Source: Chara braunii
Lineage: Eukaryota > Streptophyta > Charophyceae > Charales > Characeae
Assembly (NCBI GenBank): GCA_003427395.1
Contig: BFEA01000182.1
Span: forward strand, 102,753 to 139,618
DNA length: 36,866 bases
Direction: 5' to 3'
Below are positions 19,529-31,289 of this stretch, piece by piece. A program made the translations under genes and the position numbers. Position 1 is the first letter of the stretch, and the number at the start of each line of letters is the position of its first letter. The notes under the pieces were generated by a model. It made no database searches, was not told the DNA's origin, and saw only the letters and a list, made by a program, of their open reading frames with translations.

Positions 19529-21544
19529 GTGGGGCCTCCTTTCCTCTTGCTATCTCTATCTCTCCCTCCGTCGGTCTACCTCTCTCTCTCCCTCGCTCTC
19601 GTCGGGCCTATCTTCCTCTCTCCCTCGCTGTCTCTCTCCCTCTCTTGCTTCTGATGTTTCCTCGAGCGTCGGACTGTACTTTGGGCTCACTCGCACTCCG
19701 TGCGTCCTCCCCTCTCTCGTACACCCTCTCCTTTCGGTTGCTCTCTCGTCCCCGCCTTGCGCAATCCCCCGTACGCGGCCTCCTTCTTCTCCTCGTTCGT
19801 TCCCTCGGCGAAGCTCGTGCACACGCCCTGTCCCCCGCGCCGCCTCTCTCTCTTTGAGCGCCAGGCCGATATAGAGCGTCGCTCTAAAAGGGCGTGCACT
19901 CGGTGCGTGCATGCCTGCTCCGCTCTCTTGCGCTCCCCGGCTCCCTCTCCCCTCTCATGTCGTCGGACTTAATCCCGGGATCGCTGTCTTATCGGCCTCC
20001 GTCAACCGCTTGTCGTTCTCTCCGTCGTCGGAGCAACTGGCTATGGCAGAGTTCCGGAAATGGAAAAGCACTTTCCTCGTCGGCTTTTCGTTGAGTCCCG
20101 AGCGAGAGTTCACCACTCCCGTCACGCGCGGCCCCGACTCTGGGAGCTCCGGCGACGCTGCTCAGCACCTCGAGCGTCGGGTCATGCCTACACTCCCTCT
20201 CGACCTCGTGACTGCACTCTACTCACTCCGTACATCGATCCTCGAACGCCGCTCCCCCGTGCGCCAGATCCCGAACACTAATGTTCTCTCTCCTTTTCCC
20301 TTCGCTCCCAGTCTATCTATACTTTTTCAGTCAACTCCCACCTTCAATTTTGAACACTCCACCACCAATCTATTCATGCCCAATTCTCCTCCCTCCAAAA
20401 TTTTCGGGAAATTTTCATTTCCTTTCGTTCTAACTCAGCTGCTCCCGCCTTGGCCAGCCGTCAGTTTCCCCTAGGACTCGCGATCCCCTTGCCCTTCCTT
20501 CATCCAATGACGGCCTTTCCCCTATCTCTCCCGTGGATTCCGACTCCCCTTCTTAGTCAACAAGAACCGCAGTGCACATATTCTAGCTCGCTCCCTCTTT
20601 GGCCAGCTCGTCGGATCGCCTTCCCGCCGCGTTCTCTTTACACTTTCTTTATTATTCCCTCGTGACTGTATCCGGACCCCCTTCAGATTTATGCGGCTCC
20701 TAGGTTTGTTTGTTTAGACAGTTATCAAGAACTGCCCGGGCCCTCAACCCATATCAACCGCTTCGTATCCCACTATTTTGTTCGCCCGTTCATCCTATCG
20801 CCCCTCGTTCGATCCCCCTCCCCCGCTCCCAGTTGGATTGCTGTTGCCGCATCTACCCCGACCTTCTTCTTAAGTCGGCGCTCCTTCGTCAGTTGGCCCT
20901 TTTAACAGTTAAGTCTACCTTTGGCTAGGCCAGTTCCCCACCGCGGCCTCACTCCAATCGGCGGTAGAGGGCTGGGCCCCAGAAACAATTCTCTTCGTTT
21001 CTTCATACCGAACACACTGTTTTCCCCCGAAATCAACCAGCCTGGCCCAATCCCCCAGATACCGTTCCCATCTGATCAGCCCGAGAGGACCTCCCCCGGA
21101 GGTGCCCAGTAGCGTCGTCACATTGGGGAGGCGCGTACCGAGAGTGTCGGATAGCGAGTCGATCGATCGAAGCTGACTCTTCATCCCATTGGGGCAATTT
21201 ACTCGAGCAGGTTACTACGCCGCGACTTTTCATACCCCCATTCTTCATCCTCCGTGACCTGCAATCCCGTACCCAGGTCCAATCGTCGCCTCGTGCACCA
21301 GCAGGGGGTGCTCTTCCTGCGCCCCGAGTGCTCCATGTTCGAGGTCTTCCTTTGCCACCCACGCAGTCTCACCATCAGCCGTTCTCTCCTTGACCGCTGC
21401 TCATCCAGTCGAAAATTTCAGATTTCGGCTCTGCGCTTGGTAGCGCAAGACCGGGGTTAGTTCCGCTGCCTCCTGGGTCTTCACAGGCTCCGTTTCTCCG
21501 AGCCTTCCATGGCCTGCCTTGAAGTCAGTCACTGATCCTCGATT

Positions 21545-21783
21545 CCTTGGTCCAGGCACGGAAACTCCGATCTTTTGGGATCCGCCCGAGCCCGCTTGCG
21601 ACCTTGTTTCGGACTGACACTCCAACATGTCGAAGGATTAGTGCGAGGACATGGAAACTCAGAACCAACAACAACCCTTCCAGTCACATGCAGGGATACT
21701 TCAAAACCATGCGAAGGCGAACGAGGAAAGGTCAGACAATTCATTGGTTTCCATAGGAGAGTTCTTCGACTGGTAGGCAACCG
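21545..21783. repeat. Diverged direct duplication, copy 1
   Basis: Matches 22095-22331 at both ends: TTGGGATCCGC(C/G)CGAGCCCG and GCTTGCGACC near the left, and CTTCG(A/G)CTGGTAGGCA at the right, with a diverged middle. Minus-strand frames in both copies contain 'GRKRARADPK' and 'RLPTSR' in the same order, so the duplicated piece may once have been coding. Confidence 0.7.
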
Positions 21784-22094
21784 ATCCAAATAGATATGTG
21801 CGCCGCGGTTGCGGCGCTGGAAGTCTCGCCCTTCGTCTTGCATGTCCAAGTCCGCCGCGCACATCCGTGGAAGCCCCACCGCCGCTGTCAGTCAAAGCCC
21901 AAGTCTTCGGCCCCCAAAGTCCACCGCCTCCCGTCTGGTACCTCGCGAGGAAATCTCGAATTTGAGGCCTGCGCCCGGTATCGAGCGGTGCGCAGCAATC
22001 CGGCCGCTCCTTGTAGTCAATTCGGGTTCCGCACGGGTTCAGTTCCTCTGGAATTTTTCGTCGGCTATCCAAAGTCCGCCACCATTTTCCGTTT

Positions 22095-22331
22095 CTTTGG
22101 CCCTGGCAAAAACTCCAAATCTTTGGGATCCGCGCGAGCCCGCTTGCGACCGTAGTCCGACCCGCCATTACCGCCTGTTGCAAGGTTAGTACAAAGCCCC
22201 GGAAGTTTAGAATCACCCACAGACTTGTCAATCACACGCAGGCATATACCAAACTCAAGCAAAACGCAAAGAAAAAGGGTTCGAAATTTGCTCACAAAAA
22301 AAAAGAAAGTACTTCGGCTGGTAGGCAGCCG
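22095..22331. repeat. Diverged direct duplication, copy 2
   Basis: Partner of 21545-21783, 550 bp away. It has the same end anchors, an A-rich insertion at 22290-22310, and the same minus-strand peptides 'GRKRARADPK' and 'RLPTSR'. Confidence 0.7.
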
Positions 22332-22761
22332 CCCGACAACCAACCCACACCCCGACGCTCGCCGTCCCTGGCGAGCCTCTCTCGTGACCCCCTTCTTTTA
22401 ACCTCTGCCCCACACCGCATGTTTACCCCTTGAAATGGACCCCCCTTTTCCTCATGGTTCGTTTCATCCCACTTCCCCAGTTAGATCACGTTCCCGTTTT
22501 CTTTTCATTGGACTTAACCCCACTGTCTTGATACGGCACCTTCCCTAGTCCCCCTTCCTTAGGAAGCGTGGTACATGACTCATGGTATGTTCTTCGATAC
22601 ATCGCCCCTCACGTTACGTCCTCCCTTTCGTTCCCGTGACAAACCCCCTCTAATTATGGTACAATTTTCCTTCGGAACTACGACACACCATCCCTCCTGG
22701 AACTACGATATATGTATCTCTAACTATGGCACATCACTCTCCCTCTTTTCCACAAGTGACT

Positions 22762-25018
22762 CTATGTCCGTCTCCGTCTCCTCATCCTCTTCTCGCATCT
22801 CTCTCTCTTTCTTTTTCTTTCTTCTCTCTCTCGTTTTATTCTCAAGGCTTTCCTTGAGGCGTTCCTTCTTTCTCTTAGCCTGCGTTTTTTTAACCGGTCG
22901 GCGTCACCATCATCCTCTCTAGGTCGTTTCTTCCTTCTAGGGGTCTTTGGCTGGGGAGGTTTCCGAACCTTATACCCCCTCTTAGGCGTCCGCGAAGAGG
23001 CTCCCTGCTCAGAGGTTTCTCCTTTCTCATGAGTGATGGTTACTTCTTCGTCGACTGCCTCCTTGCCTTTGCCTTTTGGCCCTTCTCTAAGGGTTCCTCT
23101 CCAGCGGAAAAGCTTGAGGCGGGCCCCCGCTATAGGGTCCCGTAACTTGGCTCCATCCAACTCGGCAAGGAGATATGCCCCTCCATTCAATCTCTTTAGG
23201 ACCCGGTACGGACCCATCCATCGATTGGATAACTTCCTGCTCCAAGTTTTTTCTAGAGATGAGTCGCACACCAGGACTAGGTCTCCAGACCCTATCAGCT
23301 CTTTCTAGACTCGCAAGTTCTTATCCCACCTTTCCTTCCCTTTCACCCTCTCCTTCTCGATGTTCCCCCCTGCATCGGTAAGTCGGGCGTCAAGGTTTTC
23401 AACTATTTGACGTATTCTTGCCTCTATTAACTGGCCCCTCGTCATATTGGTCTTCCAGGAGACACTCGTCCAAGTATCGACGTGGAACTCGATCGGCAGG
23501 GGGCAATGTCGACCGAACCAAAGGGTATAGGGAGGATACCCCGTGCTCGATTTGACTGTGATGTTGTCGGCCCAAACCGCATAGCGCAAGTACTTCGGCC
23601 ACTGCTCTGCGCGCCCCCTGCACCATTTTGCCAAGGCATCCACTAGCGTTTGGTGACCTCTTTCGACCGGAGCGTTGCTTTGGGGGTGATAGGCAGTCGT
23701 GTAGGCCACTTTAATCCCCGCTTTTTCCAACAGTATCCTGACCTTTTGGCTTAGGAACTCGGATTCCCTATCCATCACTACCTTCCCGACGCACCCGTAC
23801 CTCGCGATATACTCTAAGAGAAAGTCACGCACCTCCTCGGCCGTATTCTTTTTAATAGCCTTAGCTTCCACAAATTCGATAAGGTCGTCACGGGCATTGA
23901 TTATGTACTGAAGCCCGTCGACTCCTATGGGCATGGTCACTAAGTCAATGTGGACTTTCTCGCCCGGAAAAGTAGGGAGCGAAGGAACTAGGGGCTCCTT
24001 GTAGCGAACGGTCGCCATCTTTTGGCAAGCCTCACAGGTCAAACAGTACTTCTCGACCTCTCCGTATTGTCCGTCCCACCAATAGAGTCGACGAACTTTA
24101 TCAAAAGTCCCTTTTACTCCCCTATGACCTCCGACGACTCCATCGTGTAGCTCCTCTATGACCGCCTTCCTCTCTTCCGGGTCGCAAAGGACTCTCATGA
24201 GAATCGCAAACTTGGTAGGCCTCTTAAAGAGGTGCCCTCCTCGTAGGCAATACCCTAGCGCCTCCTTCTTAACCATCTCGGTGCCTTCCTCCCTGCCTGC
24301 AAGGTATAACCCTATATCGCAGTACTTTCCGTCGTAAAGGTTTGCAAGGAACGTTTTCGGTCTTCTATCTTCCTCCCGGATGGTCATCCCCACTCGTGTC
24401 CTGTTAGAAGCTACTTGGATCATCTCTCCCTTGGACATCGCCGCCCTTGCCTCCTCCAACCTCAGATAGTCCTCTTCTCGTATCGGGAGTCGGGACAGTC
24501 TGTCGGCGACTTGATTTTTGGCCGCGGAGATCCTCTCGACCCTGTAATCGTAAAGCCTAATATGGATCATCCACCGAGCGATAGTCGGGTCGATCAGAGA
24601 GAAGTCCTTTTGAAGGACGGCCGCTACCGCTGTTGGGTCCACTCTTAGGAGAAAACGCCTTCCATAGATGTAGTGGCGGAAAATCTTTAGGCAGTGCAAT
24701 AACCCCAGAATTTCCTTTTTGAACTGGCTATAATTCCGTTCGGCGAGGTTCAAGGTCCTTCTCTCGAACCGTAACGGTCTCTCTTTCCCTTCCCCATCCT
24801 TCTGAGATAAGAGGCCCCCTACCGAGTGAGGCCCCGTGTCCGTAGAAACTATGAATGGGCGATCCTCCTCGCCTTAGAAGAAAGGAACTCCTAGGACCGG
24901 CCCTCCTTCGCGGAATTCCTCTTTTAGAGCTTCCATGGCCGCGACCTGCTCCTCCCTCCAAATCCATCCTTCCCATTTCCTAAGCAGTCGTCTAAGGGGT
25001 TCCGCTTTCTCACCGTAG
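22762..25018 (-). pseudogene. RNase H, integrase and GPY module of element 2 pol
   Basis: One minus-strand frame from 25018 to 22762, interrupted only by TAA 24876-24874 and TAG 23307-23305. It starts inside the RT/RNase H connection ('AEPLRRLLRK'). RNase H follows, with 'VSTDTGP', 'KKEILGLLH', 'LRVDPTA' and 'ADRLSR'. Integrase has the HHCC zinc module (His codons at 24147 and 24126, Cys codons at 24036 and 24027) and an intact D,D-x35-E triad at codons starting 23946, 23772 and 23664 ('HIDLVT', 'VMDRESEF', 'APVERGH'). The C-terminal 'NRWMGPYRVLKRL' is the GPY/F module. It ends in a Lys/Arg-rich tail (about 22765-22900) that could be a nuclear localisation signal. No chromodomain is seen. Confidence 0.92.
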
Positions 25019-26607
25019 GCTTGGAAATAGATCGGGGAGTATCGATGTCGATTGTCGTAGCGGATAACAAGCTACAACGGACAGAGGGGGTGTGTCACAG
25101 CCCCGTGATCGAGGTCGCAGGCGTCGAGGCCTCGGTCCCAATATTTTCGGTGAAAGAGTGTTCCTCCGAGTTGATCCTCAGTAGAACCTGGCTAAGCGCG
25201 GTTCACGCTACCATGGTTGACCTGCCCGATGGAAGTCAGACCATCTCAATCCAAAGTCCGGATGGAATCCGGGTGGTCCTAAAGACCGTGGACGCGCAAG
25301 ATGAGCGGAACAGAACCAACATTCATAGGCGGAAGAGTAACCAGTCGAGGGTATGCCGAGTCCGTCTGGAGGAGGCGCTCTTTACGGATAACGGACCCCC
25401 GGGGGACCGATTGGAGGTTGAGGATGTCGGGGGCAGGGTGGTGATCAACGGGATAGGGTACGAAAAGGAGAACGGGGAGGAGGAGTTCGGTGGATGTGTG
25501 GGACTGTCTTTTTTGGAGGAATCCCCCTAGCCGGTGGAATCAAGAAGCACAAAACCGTGGCGGAAAAGGTAAAACCTGTCGCGGTCAGCCGGGATAGAAC
25601 GGGGGAAACTTCGATATCGGAGGAGGAGATCGCCAATATTATCCGAAAAAGGAAAGAAACCGAGGGACAAAAAATCACGGCCGACAGATTGGCCAAGATG
25701 GATATAGGAGATGGAAACCTCACGGAGAAAGAGAAGGAATTCGTGGCTATGACCCTAAGGGGCAGCGATAAGGCCATTGCCTTCAATGACTCGGAGAGGA
25801 GGAGAATCGACCCAAGGTACGCTAAGCCTGCCCGGATCTATATGATTTCCCACGTACCTTGGAAGGATAGACCCCAGTGGAAATATGCTCAAAAGGAAAA
25901 GGAGGAGATAGTAGCCTTTATCAAGGAAAAGATCAGAACGTTCGTCACGGAGCCTTGCGAAAGTGCTTACTCCAACAAATGGTTTTTTCTGAGGAAAGGG
26001 GGTAGCAACAAGCTGAGGTGGATTCAGAACCTCCAAAGGACCAATGCGGTCACTATAAGGGACATGGGATCCATACCTGAGGCGGACCTACTTGCGGAAG
26101 GATCGGCAGGTCGCTCAATATACTCAATCTGCGATCTCTTCTCGGGGTATGACGAGATCCCCTTGGACTACCGAGATAGGCACATGACCGCCATGCATAC
26201 GCCTCTAGGGCTGGTCCAAATGATGGTGGTACCGATGGGGTGACGAACGGCGTGGCGGTGTTCCAAAGGGCTATGATTGCGGTCCTCAAGGAGTTCATAC
26301 ATGAGAAGGTGGAGGTTTTCCTAGATGACTTCCCGATAAAAGGGCCGGTCGAACGGGATGAGACGGAGGTCTATCCCGGGGTAAGAAAGTTCGTAGTGGA
26401 CCACATGTGCGATGTCAGGGAGGTCGTAGTGAGATTAGACGATGCCAACCTCACGGTGAGCGGAACTAAGAGTCGCTAGGGCGTGTCGTCCATCAAGATT
26501 CAAGATATTGGGTTTCATTTGCGACAAGGATGGGCGGAGGCCCGATCTCGGGAAATTAGAGAAATTGATGACCTGGCCATCTCCGCTCAAGTCAATAACG
26601 AAAGTTA
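25019..26607 (+). pseudogene. Inverted block: protease C-terminal half and RT of element 2
   Basis: This is the missing front half of pol, lying backwards relative to gag and integrase. 25021-25530 has the C-terminal part of a retropepsin ('SSELILSRTWLSAVHA') but no DTG/DSG active site. RT follows in a second frame, with 'NKWFFLRKGG', 'LRWIQNLQ', motif A 'CDLFSGYDEIPL' (Asp at 26132) and 'VVPMG'. A one-base loss near 26240 moves to a third frame, with 'NGVAVFQRAM', motif C 'FLDDF' (26318-26332), TAG 26477 where Trp is expected, and another shift near 26500 before 'GFICDKDGRRPD'. It stops at 'PLKSITKVR', just where the RNase H connection should follow, which instead begins at 25018 on the other strand. 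Confidence 0.88.
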
Positions 26608-29016
26608 GGCATAGCCGGCAGTTCCTCCATGGTAATGCGGGAGGACTGTACTTCTTCCTTGGATGGACCATCCCCCGACACCATGGGTCCTCCAGCGAGC
26701 GGGACTCTTACTTTCTTCATGATGCTTAGGAGTTCTTCCCTAGCGCTTTTGCTGGCTGCCAGGTATTCCAGAAGCGTGCACTGCATAGGCTGCATCAGGG
26801 TTCTCCTAAGGGGAGCCACCATGTCTATCTCATCTAAGGTGCATTTCATTTCGAATTTTTTCGCCCCACTCTTCCTAGGTGATTTGGGTGAAGTGGGCTC
26901 CTCCTTCTTTTCCTCCGCAACTTTGGCATCGGCCATTGGCTCGTCGTCATCGCCGCTCCTTCCTCCCCCTTCTTCCGCCACGTTCTCTTGGTTTTTAGAT
27001 GTCTCGGCCCCAGCCTGTGTTCTTACCCTTAGGCAAGGCCCCTCTTCTTCAGGCCGGGTCTCAATGAACTTGATGCTTGACACCTGGGGTTCCCTAATGG
27101 ACACACCTCCTGGTGACTCCGTCATTTGGATATGGGACGAGTTGGAGGTGCCTCCAATCTCAGGTTTCTTCCCCAGCCTTGTGTCCTGGAGGGTTATCCT
27201 CTTGTCCACGTTCACCTTCATCGAAGGGTAGAAGGAGACCGCCTCTCCACCATCCCCCCACACAACCCATTTGTTTTCATTTAGCTTAACCACTCCCAAC
27301 CTCAAAGCCTCTGTGAGATGAGGGCAGTCCCTCTTGATGTGACTTTCTTCGTTGCAGTAAACACACCCACTTCGAACTTGCGGGTGGTTGGGGCACGGTC
27401 CCCCTTGCGTCGCAGCGGCTACAGGCACAGGAGGAGCCTGTGGCGGCGACGCACGTGGCGGCGGAGCCCTAACCTCAGGTCGTACCCCACTGGCCCTTAT
27501 TTGAGGCGTATCTCCCCACCTTCCATCCCTAGCGTCCTTCCAATGGGAATTTCCCCAGTCGGGCCCTCGGTTTCCCCCTATCTCTCGGTCATTTCTCCAT
27601 CTTCCTTGGTTTCCTGACTCGTTTCTCCATTCTATTTGACGTTCTCCCCATCGGGGACCCGGTGGACTAGGTGGGCCAAGGGGAGGTCTGTCATTCCCCC
27701 GAGGGACATCGTTCCGTGTGTTGAGCATACTACGGAGCGCCATGTCCAGGGTTTCTTTCATGTATTCCCTCACGTCCACTCCTCCTCCCGTGAAGACTAC
27801 CTTGGCGACCTTCTCAAAATTGGCCGAGTCTCTTGGGGCCTTCTCAAGGACTTCCTTCCTTTTCTCTTCGGGTAGGTGCAGCATAAACATTACGCACCTA
27901 TCCACCTCCGACAACATCCCTCTATCCACTGGGGCTCGGGACAAGCGCTTGAACCTCCGGGTGAAGGCCACCAAGCTCTCTCGTTCCCCCCTCGTAATAC
28001 GATGCAAACCCTCTACGGTGGGGATTAAATCATCACACGCGAAAGTCCGTAATAGACTACTTTTGAGCGTCCTCCATCGCCCATCTGCCAGGTAGATAGC
28101 CCTAATTGCTGGGTCTAATTCTGGATCTGAGTGCTGGATGAAGTGGTCTATCCACTCTTTCTCGGAGAACCTTTTTCGGTAAGCATAACTCTCCCACTTC
28201 TCGACGACCCTAGTCACATCACGTCCGTCGAAGAAAAGCGCTTCTAGGCCTAAGTTGACATCGTAGTAAGGAACTCGTCGGTCGTCGTAATAGTGAAAAT
28301 AGGGTCCCTCCATAGGCCCATCAATCACTGGGTCGTACGGTTTGTACCAAGAGGGGTCCGGCTCCTCAGTCTGCGATCGGGGTCTTGGGGGCCCCCAAGG
28401 TTCTTCCCCGTAGCGTCCTCTCTCATTCGGCCATTCTGTCTCCCAACGTGCGGTTTCCTGACCCCTAAATCCTCTCCAGGCGTCCACCCCTGGGGCCCGG
28501 ACTTCTCCCCATTACCTCTCCGGGAGCCCATGCAGCATCCGATTCCCTCTCGACCCATCTCCTTGGCCGGCCGCCAGCTTCCGCCGACCTCTCATCTCTT
28601 AGGTCCCTTCTATTCGGACCCCCTTCCTCTTCTCTCCTAGACGGTCGGTACCCTGGCCTATCTCTCGAAAATTTCGGAGCCTCTCCCATCCTTGCTTCAG
28701 TGTCCACTAAATTTGCCCATCGAGGCTCTACTAGAAGGCCCCTCGAGGCTTCGGCCGCCCCTTCTCTCATTGGCACCCGCGGCTCTACCTCCCTATGCAC
28801 TCGCACTTCCGAGCTAGCTCTTTGACCCTCTGAGGTTTGCCTTTCCCCTGAAGCCGTTTTTGGGTCCCTCTCGGCCCTGCGTATCGACTATGTACCCTCG
28901 GTCATTTCTTCCGTCACCCTACTTAGCCTAGCTCCCAACTCGAGGCTCTTCTCAACACCCCTTCTTACAACTGTTTCTGTTGGACGAGAGAGTCCTGCTT
29001 CCACCTCACTCTCCAT
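26592..29016 (-). pseudogene. gag: Gag polyprotein of element 2
   Basis: About 800 codons from ATG 29016 to TAA at 26592, with one in-frame TAG near 28890 and one frameshift near 28490. The N-terminal 170 residues are charged and low in complexity. The capsid-like core (about 28300-27750) contains 'WIDHFIQHSDPEL', 'RWRTLKSSLLRTFA' and 'LVAFTRRFKRLSRAP', typical of retrotransposon gag. A Pro/Arg-rich linker leads to a CCHC knuckle (CVYCNEESHIKRDC, about 27325-27366). The C-terminal part includes an acidic stretch and 'TLLEYLAASKSAREEL', which normally leads into protease. The last residues before the stop are inversion-junction sequence. ATG 29016 lies 18 bases after the stop of ORF H. Confidence 0.85.
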
Positions 29017-29034
29017 GCACCCTATCGTTATCCT

Positions 29035-29885
29035 CTAGTCGCTCTCCTCACTATCGTCACCTTCTTCCGAATCGTCTTCTTCCCCTGAGTCTCCCTTCCC
29101 CTCACTTGATTCCTGGATCTCACTATCTTCTTCCGACTCCTCGCTGGTCACAGTCCACCAAGAGTCCCTTACTCGTTTTTCTTCACGGGCCGCTAAGGCT
29201 AAGTTGGCGATTTCTAGGTCGGAAATCCCCCTTGCCCCCTCTTGAGAGCACCGCCTGATCAGGTCTCTATCCACCTCTCCGGGTTGCCCTCTAAACAGGG
29301 GTTTGATGAATTCTCCAACGAGCGCTCACCACTCGAAGTCTGTGTCTTCTCTCGATTCCCAACAGTGGGTGAACAGTTCGTGCCCCCCTTCTTCGCCTAA
29401 TGGGAATTTCTCTATCACATGTCCCCTATTTCGGACCCTCCTCATGGTTGCGTCGTCGGCGTAGAGTAGTCAGTAGGCCCAGGTTGGGATCTCCCAAGTT
29501 CTCTCGTGAGCCGCCCTTGGAACTGCTGACCTTCCTCGGTATTCCACTCTATCAACCACGCCTCCCTCGGCACCGCCCCCTCTCAATCTCCTCAATCGGT
29601 CTAGGGCCTTTCGGGCGATGTCTAGGGGTCTTTCCCTTCCGCTAACTCGGTTGCGAAGAATCGTCGGTCGTCGGGAGACAGAAAGATCTCAGCCTTCTTA
29701 GTGCGGCTTCCCCCTTCGGAGACCACCGAGAACCGCACTACCGTCTCTTGCTCGTAGATCTCAAAGAACTCTGTAGACACCACTCCTTTCCCCCTAACCC
29801 TAGGGAGGGTTACTCCATACCTCTCTCCCGATTTCCAGACCCTCTCTAAGGTACCAACAAGGTTCCCCATGTCGTATCTAATCAT
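29035..29885 (-). pseudogene. ORF H, last chained ORF before gag
   Basis: About 280 codons with one frameshift near 29625 and TGA stops at 29472-29470 and 29328-29326, both where TGG fits. The first third reads like ORF F ('VTLPRVRGKG', 'KAEIFLSPDD', 'AEGKDP'). The middle has the family's late motif as 'ELFTHCW'. The C-terminal 60 residues are an acidic Ser/Glu/Asp tail absent from the other copies. Its ATG (29885) overlaps the stop of ORF G in ATGATTAG, and its own stop lies 18 bases before the gag start. No known family is recognised. Confidence 0.65.
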
Positions 29886-30366
29886 TGGGGGCCTTACCTC
29901 ACAACGGCCAACCTTGCGGCGGCCTCTACCAGCGAGTCCTCACACCTAGCGCGACCGATTTCTCCTTCCTCGCGCGGAGTCTGGCGCAAGGCCCGTACTC
30001 TCCTGCCCTGTCCCAAAATCGGGTCTCAACAAGGTGTATCCTAGATGCGAGAGGAATTCCTAGATACCTAGAGTCTTCTTCAAATCTTCTCTCTACTTCC
30101 AGCAACGGCTCTCTCCAAGTCCTTGAGGACCTCACCCCACTTGCGTCTCTAATGTAGACTGAAAAGCTAGCCAGCGTGGTTCAGAGCCTCCTTTTCCATA
30201 AGGCCAGCCGGCGGACCTCCACTAGAAATTCCTTCTTAGCACGGAACACTCGATCCCCTCCAAGCTCAGGGTTAAGTTTCGCACTTCCTTCGACCCTAAT
30301 CTCGTTACCGTCTTCGCAAGTCTCCAATTCCCAACAAACCCTATTGGAGACGAACGGAGCTCTCAT
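29878..30366 (-). pseudogene. ORF G, chained ORF lacking the late motif
   Basis: 162 codons from ATG 30366 to TAG 29880-29878, with internal stops at 30183-30181, 29928-29926 and 29901-29899. The N-terminal part ('AKKEFLVEVRRLALW', 'LASFSVYIRD') fits the beta-strand region of ORFs C-F, and a later 'GIPLASRIHLVETRFW' may correspond to their 'VPRFIFER'-type segment. The T-x-C motif is missing; it is present instead in the small ORF G' just upstream. G and G' together may be one family member split or rearranged. Its start overlaps the stop of G' as ATGA. Confidence 0.5.
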
Positions 30367-30566
30367 ACCCTCTCGCCTCACCGAGTGAGAAGACCTATCG
30401 TTAACTCGTCTAGGATTGCGATCGCAACTGTCTCCAGTAATTTGATCCTAGCTAGGAACCCAGGCCTCACCCTCCTTTCCTCCTCCCAACATAGAGTAAG
30501 GATCCGGAAAACTTATTCTCTCACCCTCTCCAGCCCCCCAAGTTTGCTAAGGTCAAGCTCGCTCAT
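30363..30566 (-). pseudogene. ORF G', small chained ORF with the late motif only
   Basis: 67 codons from ATG 30566 to TGA 30365-30363, with a TAA (fits CAA) and a TGA (fits TGG) inside. It contains 'RILTLCWEEE', matching 'LFTHCW' of H and 'LYTHC' of D, followed by a predicted helix. ATG overlaps the inferred stop of ORF F as ATGA, and its own stop overlaps ORF G's ATG as ATGA. It is too short to call confidently alone; the junctions at both ends are the main support. Confidence 0.45.
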
Positions 30567-31289
30567 CCCCTAGTTTCCGTCGACGACACGCAATCGCGAT
30601 CCGAATGAGATCCGAGGGGTCAAATCCCTTCTAACTCCCCTTCGCAGATCTTACCCAAGTATCTCCACGATATCTTTGATTCCCTTGCGTGTCGACCCCA
30701 CCCTTCAAAGGCGTAACCCAGGTCCTCTAGAGTCGACCAATCGTCTTGATAGGGATCCCGGAAACACCACGTTAGCAAGGAATGGAGGTCCGATCCCGTA
30801 AACCGGAATCCTTCTTCCTACCGCCCTCTTGATTGCCTCAGAAGGGTAGATCCGTTCAAAAATGAAACGGGGAACTCCCACTGGCTCACTGGAGGCGAAC
30901 TCTGGTATCTCCTCCCATCCCCCGTAGGTCACTCGATATTCTTTTTGGCACCCTTCAGGAGGTTTCACGTCCTCCACGAATTCTTCTAGTCGGTCTCTCA
31001 CGGCTTGGGAATCCCAGAGAGGGTCCTTTCCAGCCTGCAGGCTGCGCGCTATTTCTATAAGGCCCTCCTTCGAAAGGAATACTTGGGCTTCCTCAATCAC
31101 TACTCGCTCTTCGCTACTCACTGCTAATCGCACGAACGCCTTCCCGCGTCGGATTTCCCCTTCTTCTCTTAGGAGGGTCCTTGTTGGCCCTTCCAACCTG
31201 ACTCTAGGTAGAGTGACAAGGACAACTTCCCCAGTATCTTCTATAGGCTCTACTGACGCCCAGAGAGTCCCTGGAACCCGTTTTATCAT
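30563..31289 (-). pseudogene. ORF F, chained paralogue, frameshifted
   Basis: ATG 31289 to TGA 30565-30563. The first 194 codons contain the open part, with 'RRGKAFVRLAVSS', 'EEAQVFLSKEG', 'LQAGKDP' and 'VGVPRFIFERIYP'. Near 30800 the original frame appears to shift; the new frame reads 'LLTWCFRDPYQDDW', the family's T-x-C motif, then 'SWRYLGKICEGELEG', a TGA that fits TGG, and the end. Total span is 727 nt, close to the 729 nt of ORF E. Its ATG overlaps the stop of E (ATGA). Function is unknown; no transmembrane segment or catalytic motif is visible. Confidence 0.65.

Larger units (their letters stand above)
19529..22761. other. 3.2-kb region between pol and 3' LTR of element 2, no recognised gene
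   Basis: The minus strand shows only short unrecognised frames, and the plus-strand frames near 19.4-20.0 kb come from the CT-rich tract. A diverged 240-bp duplication lies at 21545-21783 and 22095-22331. A short AACTA(C/T)G phrase recurs between 22626 and 22735. Long untranslated stretches between pol and the 3' LTR are known in very large plant elements. Confidence 0.5.

Noticed and set aside
19422-19874. Ser/Leu-rich ORFs in two frames after the 3' LTR
   Set aside because: Produced by the CT-rich tract that forms the polypurine tract on the other strand.
22762-22905. Chromodomain after integrase in element 2
   Set aside because: The tail is a Lys/Arg-rich low-complexity segment without the aromatic pattern of a chromodomain.
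26629-28095. Plus-strand ORFs over gag
   Set aside because: Shadows of the minus-strand gag, which carries the capsid core and zinc knuckle.
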